Shown: positions 1-5,762 of the stretch, piece after piece
Numbering within the stretch: the stretch's first letter is position 1
How the letters are laid out: every line of letters starts with the position of its first letter
DNA from: Pseudomonadota bacterium
Lineage (GTDB): Bacteria > Myxococcota_A > Polyangia > Polyangiales > Polyangiaceae
DNA: 7,502 nucleotides
NCBI GenBank assembly: GCA_023460875.1
Contig: JAEWOQ010000208.1
Location: 1-7,502, forward strand
Direction: 5' to 3'
Notes under the pieces: generated by a model
Told to the model about the DNA's origin: nothing
Seen by the model: only the letters and a program-made list of their open reading frames with translations
Database searches by the model: none
Position numbers and translations under genes: made by a program

Positions 1-83
1 CGCGGGAGTCGGCCGGCTTGCGCATGCGACTCGCGCGCTCCGACGCGCTGCTCGGCGCCCTGACTGACCGAGGCGCGTCATGA
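1..83 (+). CDS. C-terminal end of an upstream operon gene (partial)
   Basis: Reading from base 3 gives 26 codons with no interruption, ending in TGA at 81-83. The peptide is Arg-, Ala- and Leu-rich and ends LLGALTDRGAS. The stop overlaps the next start codon as ATGA, the same arrangement used at four later junctions, which is the main reason for choosing this frame over the other two. Both alternatives stop a little earlier, at 61-63 and 65-67. The fragment is too short to assign a family. Its place directly before a glycosyltransferase makes another glycan-biosynthesis gene likely, but that is context only. Confidence 0.55.
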   Translation, partial: RESAGLRMRLARSDALLGALTDRGAS

Positions 84-1198
84 GGATCGCTCTGAACATG
101 GCGAACCTGCGCGGGCAGGGGAGCCGCCAGGTGGGCCAAGGCATCCATACCGGTCTTTTGGCGGCGGGCGTGGACATCGCTCACTGTTGGATCCCCGAGG
201 TGTGGCCAGACCTCCCCGATTTTCGCGGAAACGTGAGCCGCGTGCGGAGCGGCCTGCTCCCGAAGTTGTTGGCGGACAACGTCTCGGTGCGCGCGCACCT
301 GCGCCGCCTGGACGCTGCCTGCCTGTTCTCCCTGGGCGATACCGGGACGATCGCGCCTCCCGTCCCCCACCTCCTCCTAGTTCAGCAGGCCTTCCTCGCC
401 TATACCTCGGAGGATCTCGACTTTCCCCTCACCGCGGCCTTCCGCGCCAAGCTCACCCTCATGAGCAAGTACTTCCAAGCTGGCCTCCCGGGAGTCACGC
501 ACTTCACGGTGCAGACCGAGGACATGAAGCGCCGCCTGGCAGCTCGCTGGGGCCTCTCGAGTGATCGCGTCTCCGTCGTCCCCAGCGCGGTGGACGACAT
601 CGTGCTGGAGTTCGCCCAGCGCGGCCGCGCGCCGGCTCCAGAGCCCTATCTTTGCTACCTGGCGAGCGCGAACTCCCACAAGAACCACGAGATCCTCGCC
701 CCCGTCCTGGCGCGCGTCAGGAGGCACTCTCCGCGGGTGACCTGCCACTTGACGGTCCGCCCGGAGGAGGTCCCGGCGCTCTCCGCTGCCGCTCGTCGGC
801 TCGGCGTGTTCGAGGCGTTCGTGTTCCACGGCGCCCTGAGCCGCCGCGCGTCCATGGAGCTCCTCGCGGGAGCCCGAGCCGCCATCATCCCGTCGAAGCT
901 CGAGTCCTTCGGGCTCCCCTACTACGAAGCGCTGGCGCTCGGAGTGCCGGTAATCGCAGCAGACCGTCCCTTCGCGAGGGAGGCGTGCGGCGACGCGGCG
1001 CTGTACGCGGGCGCGGACGACGCGGCGTCGTTCGGTTCCCGTGTGCTAGAGGTAGTGTCCTCGCCGGCCTCGGAAGGTACTTGGTCGGAACGTGCACGCT
1101 CCCGATTCGAAGCCGCGCACTGCACCTGGTCTGAAATAGCGTTTCGCTACAGAGGCGTCCTTGCTGCTCTCCTGGGGAGATCTGTGCATGTCGCGTAG
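80..1198 (+). CDS. GT4-family retaining glycosyltransferase
   Basis: A 372-residue protein with the two-domain GT-B layout, the usual length for family GT4. The N-terminal acceptor domain begins MRIALNMANL and contains a Gly-rich segment near residues 12-25. The C-terminal donor domain starts near residue 188 with a strand and the SxxNSHKNH segment (about 196-203). It holds the E-x7-E motif at E275 and E283 (ESFGLPYYE), followed by ALALGVPVIA, the hallmark nucleotide-sugar binding region of GT4 enzymes. There is no signal peptide or membrane segment, so it should act at the cytoplasmic face. It would transfer a sugar from a nucleotide donor to a lipid-linked acceptor; donor and acceptor cannot be read from sequence. 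The ATG forms an ATGA overlap with the upstream stop, and GAGG at 70-73 lies 6 bases upstream. The 3' end overlaps the next gene by 11 bases. Confidence 0.9.
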   Translation: MRIALNMANLRGQGSRQVGQGIHTGLLAAGVDIAHCWIPEVWPDLPDFRGNVSRVRSGLLPKLLADNVSVRAHLRRLDAACLFSLGDTGTIAPPVPHLLLVQQAFLAYTSEDLDFPLTAAFRAKLTLMSKYFQAGLPGVTHFTVQTEDMKRRLAARWGLSSDRVSVVPSAVDDIVLEFAQRGRAPAPEPYLCYLASANSHKNHEILAPVLARVRRHSPRVTCHLTVRPEEVPALSAAARRLGVFEAFVFHGALSRRASMELLAGARAAIIPSKLESFGLPYYEALALGVPVIAADRPFAREACGDAALYAGADDAASFGSRVLEVVSSPASEGTWSERARSRFEAAHCTWSEIAFRYRGVLAALLGRSVHVA

Positions 1199-1229
1199 AC
1201 GATTTCGCGTGGAGCTATCTCCCAGGGGG
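1168..1229 (+). promoter_or_regulatory. Candidate hairpin covering the ribosome binding site of the nucleotidyltransferase-like gene
   Basis: The Shine-Dalgarno region GGGAGAT (1175-1181) is complementary to ATCTCCC (1217-1223). CCT (1171-1173) can also pair with AGG (1224-1226) if G1174 is bulged, giving 10 pairs with one bulge and possibly three further pairs including G-U wobbles. The start codon at 1188-1190 lies in the roughly 35-base loop. Such a structure could limit independent initiation and make translation depend on ribosomes finishing the upstream gene, which stops at 1196-1198 inside the loop. The pairing is directly visible; the regulatory role is inference and chance complementarity in GC-rich DNA is possible. 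Confidence 0.3.
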
Positions 1230-2354
1230 CAGTTCTTGGCCTTGAGCCTCATGGCGCGGCGCGACCCGACGTGGTCGTCCAAGGTTCGGAGACTTTACGA
1301 CGCCGTAGGCGAGGAAGCGCTCCTCGCGGCTGCCGAACGGAACCAAGTCACGACGTTTGTCGCGCACGCCCTCGTCACGGCGGAGGTTCCGAGGGTTCCG
1401 GAGCACTGGTCCGAGCGACGCCGTCATAACTACGAGCGTGTTCGCAGCTTGCTGGACTCTGCAAAAATGGCATGTGAGTGCCTCGAACGTGCCGGGTGCC
1501 AGCCCACTGTCATCGAGGCGGCGGGCACTTTGCTCGGCACGGACTTGCCCTTCGAATCTTTCGCGTCGCGAGACGTCGACATTCTCGTGGCCCCAGAAAC
1601 CTGGACTGAGGTTCACGGCGTCATGACGAGCCTCGGCTTCCGCTTGCGGAAGCGGCGCCCCGGACGAACGAACCGAGCGGAGTACGTTCGTGAGGCGACG
1701 GGAGGGGTGCCGCATTGGCTAGAGATTGGTTCCGAAGCGTTCGAACGTCATTGGATGCCCGTCGACGTCTCCGACAGGACGGCCATCTGGCTGGAGCGCC
1801 GGGAGCCGTCTCGGAAAGACGACGCCTTGTTCGTGTTGGCGAACACCGACGCGCTCGTTCAGGCATCGATCCACACGTCGATGCATGGGTATGTGCGTGC
1901 ACCTGGACTAAGGCTCTATGTGGATATCGATCGAGCTGCGCACGATGGTGCGCCTAGTTGGAGCGCGGTGGTCGCCGAAGCTCGCGCGTGTCGTGCGCAG
2001 CTTCGATGCCTGACCGCGTTCGCTCTTGCGTCGGCCGTCCTCGAAACCCCGGTCGATGAACCTGCCCTGGAGGCACTAGGGGCGACGGAGGCTCCTTGGC
2101 AGAGAGTGAGAAAACTCCTCGAGTCGGAGAGCCTCGTCCTCGAGGAGGGCGTGCAGGAACTCGGACGCTCGAAGGCCCTGCTGCTCGACGCCTTGCTCTC
2201 GGACGATGGCGCTTGGTCCTGGATTCGAACCGTCCTGTTTCCGGAGCACGCCTGGCTCGCGGCGCGGTTTGGCCAACCGGGCCAGAGGGAGGGAAACGCG
2301 TCCCTTCAATGGCGTCGGTTGGTCGAGCTCACGTCTTCATGGAGGCCGCAATGA
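1188..2354 (+). CDS. Putative nucleotidyltransferase-fold protein (PF14907-like), function unknown
   Basis: A 388-residue soluble protein. I chose ATG 1188 because GGGGAG ends 8 bases upstream at 1174-1179; an in-frame TTG at 1161 would add nine residues but lacks that site. Residues 1-100 look helical. The core has SRDVDILV (about 127-134), a DxD metal-binding motif (D129, D131) in the position seen in pol-beta-type nucleotidyltransferases. PHWLEI (175-180) follows, where E179 could be the third carboxylate. A segment with H229, H233 and LRLYVDIDRA (241-250) resembles the helical C-terminal half of the uncharacterised nucleotidyltransferase family PF14907. The usual Lys-Gly/Ser strand before the DxD reads VIEAAG here, so the match is not perfect. 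Family members occur in polysaccharide and peptide biosynthesis clusters, but their reaction is not established. Here it sits between two glycosyltransferases. A nucleotide- or sugar-transfer role is possible but unproven. Confidence 0.72.
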   Translation: MSRRRFRVELSPRGQFLALSLMARRDPTWSSKVRRLYDAVGEEALLAAAERNQVTTFVAHALVTAEVPRVPEHWSERRRHNYERVRSLLDSAKMACECLERAGCQPTVIEAAGTLLGTDLPFESFASRDVDILVAPETWTEVHGVMTSLGFRLRKRRPGRTNRAEYVREATGGVPHWLEIGSEAFERHWMPVDVSDRTAIWLERREPSRKDDALFVLANTDALVQASIHTSMHGYVRAPGLRLYVDIDRAAHDGAPSWSAVVAEARACRAQLRCLTAFALASAVLETPVDEPALEALGATEAPWQRVRKLLESESLVLEEGVQELGRSKALLLDALLSDDGAWSWIRTVLFPEHAWLAARFGQPGQREGNASLQWRRLVELTSSWRPQ

Positions 2355-4141
2355 CGGGGAGCGTCGAGAAGGCTGCGAGTGCCGCCGCTGCTGCGGCAGC
2401 GCGGACCAATAAGGTGTACTTCGGGTCCTCAGTGGGTGGTGGGCCCCTCAGCCGGCTGGTGCCTCACCTGGAGCAGGCGAGGGGGCGGGTGGAGCTTGCC
2501 GTCCTCTATTCGCCTGAAGCTTGGCGTTCCTGGATGACCCAAGGGCGGGCAGGTCGTCTGTGGGCACGACTTACCGGCAGCGTTACGTTCCCGCTACTTT
2601 TCGTCGCCAAGGGCCTGCGAGACGCAGCGCCGGTCTACGTGCCGACCACCAATCCACCGTGGCTGCCGTTCTGGTGCGTGATCACGGCGTGGGCGCACGG
2701 AGGCCGCGTGATACCTCTTATCTACGATCTGTACCCCGATGCACTCGAGGCAGCAGGCGTCGTCAAGCCTAGTAGCGCGGTGTCTCGGCTGGCTACCGTC
2801 GTGAATCGGTACTGGATGCGCCGCGTGGATGGGGCCGTCTTCATAGGCCACGCAATGCGTGCTCACAGTCTCGCTCGGTACGGGACTCCAGCCCGGCATA
2901 TCGTCATTGAGACGGGAGCGGATGCTCAAGAGTTCGACCCCGAGAAAAAAGGAGCGGCCGTCGTGTTCTCCTATGTTGGCAACATGGGAGCGATGCACGA
3001 CTGGGAGACGTTGGCGGGCGCACTCGCCAAGGCGGACGCCAAGATTGCCGCAGCGGGGGGACGTGTAGTTATCGCCGCCTCCGGGGCAGGTGCGCAGCAG
3101 CTTCGCGAAACGTTGACGGGAGCGACCTCGGTCGAGTTCCTGGAACCGCTCGCCGATGAACAGTGGCGGGAACTCATGGAGGCAACGCACGTGGCCTTGG
3201 TGACGCTCAGGACCGAAGCCGCGATGACCTGTGTGCCAAGCAAAGCTTTCAGTGCTCTGGCGGCTGGTAGCGCCCTGCTCGCTGTGGCCCCTCCAGAGTC
3301 CGATCTTGCCGCTCTCGTGCAAGATGGAGGATGTGGTGAATGCATTGCACCAGGGGATGTCGACGGGCTCGCGGAGGCGTTGATCAGGATGGGTAGCAGC
3401 CCAGAAGAGTCGAGGCGATACCGATGCGCCGCTCGCGCTGCCGCGGTCGAACACTTCGACGTCAAGGCGTTGGCAAGGAAGTGGACGGACTTCATCGACT
3501 CGATGGCCCCTCGTAAACCGTCCGCCTGGTACCCAATAGCGAAGCGGGTGCTCGACGTCTGCGTTGCGTCGGCATCGTTGGCCTTGTTCTCCCCCGCTAT
3601 TGTCGCGGCCGGGGTCGCAACGCTGCTCGAGTCGGGCCGGCCAGTGTTCTTCTTCCAAGAACGCCCCGGACTTCACGGACGTCCGTTCAAACTGGTGAAG
3701 CTTCGGACGATGCGGCCGCCGCAGACGGGGGAAGACGGGCCCGCTACCGACGAAGTCCGCCTTACCCGTGTCGGTCGATTCTTGCGGGCAACCAGTATCG
3801 ACGAGTTGCCTAGCCTCTGGAACATAGTGCGGGGAGAGATGAGCCTCGTTGGACCGAGGCCACTCTTGACCTCGTACTTGAGTCGCTACTCGTCACATCA
3901 GGCTCGGCGCCACGAGGTTCTTCCCGGGCTCACCGGGTGGGCTCAGGTGAACGGGCGAAACGCGCTGAGCTGGAAGGAGAAGTTCGATCTCGACGTGTGG
4001 TACGTCGACCACAGGAGCTTCCTCCTGGACCTCCACATCCTCTTCCGGACTGCGCTCACCGTGCTCAGGCGCGACGGCATCAGCCAGGACGGTCATGTCA
4101 CGATGCCCGAGTTCATGGGAACGGAGGAGATCGCCGCATGA
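2351..4141 (+). CDS. Bifunctional glycosyltransferase (GT4, WbuB-like) fused to a PglC-like monotopic phosphoglycosyl transferase
   Basis: A 596-residue fusion. ATG 2351 is chosen for the ATGA overlap and for GGAGG at 2341-2345. After an Ala-rich leader (residues 8-17), a GT-B domain spans about 20-390. It has YDLYPD (125-130), typical of WbuB-like GT4 enzymes, and a donor-side segment VPSKAFSALAAG (295-306). From Y394 to the end lies a bacterial sugar transferase domain (PF02397). It has KRVLD (398-402), a hydrophobic re-entrant helix with Ser-Pro at 414-415, PVFFFQERPG (431-440), KLVKLRTM (447-454), the catalytic Asp-Glu dyad D484-E485 (SIDELPSLWN), GPRPLL (501-506), and a C-terminus closely resembling Campylobacter PglC (PGLTGWAQVNGRNALSW, 535-551). 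At about 200 residues it is the minimal PglC-type form without a polytopic N-terminus. It should transfer a sugar phosphate from a UDP-sugar to undecaprenyl phosphate, with the fused GT plausibly adding the next sugar (inference). Sugar identities are unknown. Confidence 0.92.
   Translation: MTGSVEKAASAAAAAAARTNKVYFGSSVGGGPLSRLVPHLEQARGRVELAVLYSPEAWRSWMTQGRAGRLWARLTGSVTFPLLFVAKGLRDAAPVYVPTTNPPWLPFWCVITAWAHGGRVIPLIYDLYPDALEAAGVVKPSSAVSRLATVVNRYWMRRVDGAVFIGHAMRAHSLARYGTPARHIVIETGADAQEFDPEKKGAAVVFSYVGNMGAMHDWETLAGALAKADAKIAAAGGRVVIAASGAGAQQLRETLTGATSVEFLEPLADEQWRELMEATHVALVTLRTEAAMTCVPSKAFSALAAGSALLAVAPPESDLAALVQDGGCGECIAPGDVDGLAEALIRMGSSPEESRRYRCAARAAAVEHFDVKALARKWTDFIDSMAPRKPSAWYPIAKRVLDVCVASASLALFSPAIVAAGVATLLESGRPVFFFQERPGLHGRPFKLVKLRTMRPPQTGEDGPATDEVRLTRVGRFLRATSIDELPSLWNIVRGEMSLVGPRPLLTSYLSRYSSHQARRHEVLPGLTGWAQVNGRNALSWKEKFDLDVWYVDHRSFLLDLHILFRTALTVLRRDGISQDGHVTMPEFMGTEEIAA
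4123..4130 (+). promoter_or_regulatory. Strong Shine-Dalgarno for the ATP-grasp gene
   Basis: GGAGGAGA lies 7 bases before ATG 4138 and inside the last codons of the preceding fusion gene. It fixes the start of the ATP-grasp protein at 4138; the same frame stays open further upstream, but that stretch is the fusion gene read out of frame. Confidence 0.75.
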
Positions 4142-5109
4142 ATGTGTTGCTCTCGTCGGCAGGGCGCCGAGTCGCGTTGCTCGACATCTTTCGTCAGGCG
4201 CAGCGCAGCATCGGCTGCGGCGGTCGGGTGTTCGCGGCGGACATGAGCGTCTACGCGTCGGCCTTTCACGCGGGGGACGACGCCTTCGTCGTCCCCCGGT
4301 GCACCCACCCCGAGTTCATCCCCACGATCCTCGAGGAGTGTGTACGACGAGACGTTCGCCTGGTGATTCCGACGATCGACACGGAGCTCCCGGCCTACGC
4401 CGCGGCGCGGGCGGACTTCGAGGCTGCCGGCATCCACGTGGCGGTCTCGTCCCCCGAGACGATCCGGATCGCGGCCGACAAGGTCCTCACGCACGAGTGG
4501 TTGGTGCGCTCGGGGCTGCCGACGGTGCGCCAGGCGAGCCTGCAGGAAGCGCGTGCCGCCTCGGAAGGGTGGCCCCTGCCTGCGATCGCCAAACCGAGAG
4601 CAGGGAGCTCGGCGATCGGCGTAACTCTGGTTCGCAGCAAGGAAGAGCTGGACGCCCTTGGCGACCGAAGCGACTACATCCTGCAGGAGCTCGCGGGAGG
4701 CGAGGAGTATACGGTCGACTTCTGGGTCGACCGCTCTGGGGTGTGCCGCTCAGCGATCCCACGCAAACGCCTCGAGGTCCGCGCGGGAGAGGTCAGCAAG
4801 GCCGTGACCGCACGGCGCGACGAGCTCCTGGAGACCACCTTCGCCGTGGCGCGGGCGCTGCCCGAACCCTTCGGGGTCCTGAACGTACAGATGTTCCTGG
4901 ACCCCGACTCGGGCAGGGTCGCGATCATCGAGGTCAACCCGCGCTTCGGTGGGGGCTATCCCCTCGCATGGGAAGCCGGAGCGCGGTACGCGGAGTGGCT
5001 CATGCGCGATCTGCTCGACCTCCCGATCGACGCCGCGCCCATGGGCTGGCGCGACGGGCTGGTGATGCTCCGCTACGACGCAGCGGTCTTCTTCGAGGAG
5101 CGACCATGA
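4138..5109 (+). CDS. ATP-grasp ligase (carbamoyl-phosphate synthase large-subunit-like)
   Basis: A 323-residue single-unit ATP-grasp protein. The N-terminal preATP-grasp domain begins MNVLLSSAGRRVALL, the start typical of stand-alone CarB/PylC-like enzymes in glycan clusters. IPTIDTELPAYA (77-88) and the ADKVLTHEWL region (113-122) follow. The ATP-grasp fold shows the lysine of AKPRAGSS (K152, in 151-158), QELAGGEEYTVD (183-194), and NVQMF at 249-253. EVNPRFGGGYPLA spans 265-277. Q251, E265 and N267 repeat the spacing of the E. coli CarB metal ligands Q285, E299 and N301. Such enzymes activate a carboxylate as acyl-phosphate and join it to an amine or other nucleophile; the substrate is unknown. 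It starts by an ATGA overlap with the fusion gene and overlaps the HAD gene the same way, so the two are probably co-translated. A glycan precursor or amino-acid decoration is a reasonable inference. Confidence 0.88.
   Translation: MNVLLSSAGRRVALLDIFRQAQRSIGCGGRVFAADMSVYASAFHAGDDAFVVPRCTHPEFIPTILEECVRRDVRLVIPTIDTELPAYAAARADFEAAGIHVAVSSPETIRIAADKVLTHEWLVRSGLPTVRQASLQEARAASEGWPLPAIAKPRAGSSAIGVTLVRSKEELDALGDRSDYILQELAGGEEYTVDFWVDRSGVCRSAIPRKRLEVRAGEVSKAVTARRDELLETTFAVARALPEPFGVLNVQMFLDPDSGRVAIIEVNPRFGGGYPLAWEAGARYAEWLMRDLLDLPIDAAPMGWRDGLVMLRYDAAVFFEERP
4271..4298 (+). repeat. Perfect 12-bp inverted repeat (GC-rich hairpin) inside the ATP-grasp gene
   Basis: CGGGGGACGACG at 4271-4282 is followed by loop CCTT and its exact reverse complement CGTCGTCCCCCG at 4287-4298. 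It encodes the AGDDAFVVPR segment (about residues 45-54). No T-run follows, so it is not a standard intrinsic terminator. It could pause ribosomes or polymerase, protect mRNA, or be a by-product of GC-ending codons for Gly-Asp-Asp and Val-Val-Pro. Confidence 0.6.
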
Positions 5110-5762
5110 CGGGCGTTCAATGCGTCGTCTTCGACATCGACGACACGCTCTACCTGGAGCGTGACTACGTGCGGAGCGGGTTCCACGCAGTCGGCGAGCA
5201 CCTCCAGAGGACGCACGGCGTCGACGGGTTCTCCCGACGTGCATGGGAGCTGTTCGAGTCCGGGCACCGAGGGAGTACGTTCGACGTGGTGCTCGCCGAG
5301 CTCGGTCTGCCCGAAGCGCTCGTCCCCGACCTGGTCCGGGTCTACCGAGAGCACGAACCCGACATCGAGCTGCTCCCGGATGCGCGGGCGTGCATCGAGC
5401 GCTGGAGTTCGTGCTGCCGGCTCGCGGCCATCAGCGATGGGCCGCTCAGGTCGCAAGAGAACAAAGCCAAGGCCTTGGGTCTACCCCGCTGGTGCGAGCC
5501 GATCGTTCTGACGGAGTCCTTGGGGCACGGTTTTGGAAAGCCGCACCCGCTCGCCTTCGAGAAGGTGGAAGCGGTGACTGGACTCTCGGGTCCGCAGTGT
5601 GTCTACGTGGCGGACAATCCGGCGAAGGACTTCGTAGCGCCAGCGCGTATTGGGTGGAGGACCGTTCGGGTGAGGCGTGCCGGGGCGCTTCACGAGTTGG
5701 TCCCCTCGGGAGCGGACGTGGAGACCGAGGTGCGGGATCTGTCCGAACTAGGAGTAGTATGA
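5106..5762 (+). CDS. HAD-superfamily phosphatase (subfamily IA-like)
   Basis: A 218-residue soluble protein with all four HAD motifs. Motif I is VFDIDDTLY, with nucleophile D10 and acid/base D12. Motif II is AISDGP, with S110. Motif III is the lysine of GKPHP, K145. Motif IV is VADNPAKDF, with D170 and D175. Residues 15-90 form a helical C1-type cap, and size and order match phosphoglycolate-phosphatase-like enzymes. It would hydrolyse a phosphate monoester of a small metabolite, such as a sugar phosphate or the product of the partner ligase; the substrate cannot be read from sequence. GAGGAG (5095-5100) lies 5 bases before the ATG, and the gene overlaps the ATP-grasp gene by ATGA, pointing to a functional pair. 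It overlaps the next gene in the same way. Confidence 0.9.
   Translation: MTGVQCVVFDIDDTLYLERDYVRSGFHAVGEHLQRTHGVDGFSRRAWELFESGHRGSTFDVVLAELGLPEALVPDLVRVYREHEPDIELLPDARACIERWSSCCRLAAISDGPLRSQENKAKALGLPRWCEPIVLTESLGHGFGKPHPLAFEKVEAVTGLSGPQCVYVADNPAKDFVAPARIGWRTVRVRRAGALHELVPSGADVETEVRDLSELGVV

Noticed and set aside
2115..2147. 9-bp inverted repeat CTCCTCGAG...CTCGAGGAG with a 15-base loop
   Set aside because: It lies inside the coding sequence over Leu/Glu-rich codons (LLE...LEE), has no T-run, and contains the self-complementary CTCGAG, so coincidence is likely.
2386..2401. Small hairpin CGCTGC-TGCG-GCAGCG near the start of the fusion gene
   Set aside because: It is explained by the Ala codon run (GCN repeats) and the stem is only six base pairs.
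2594..3676. A 360-codon open frame on the minus strand opposite the fusion gene
   Set aside because: It lies wholly antisense to a strongly recognised GT-PGT gene, its translation shows no recognisable domain, and long antisense frames are expected in GC-rich DNA.
4095..5105. Upstream extension of the HAD reading frame through the ATP-grasp gene
   Set aside because: The frame is open, but its translation is Arg/Gly-rich out-of-frame sequence. The HAD motif begins only at ATG 5106, which has its own Shine-Dalgarno.
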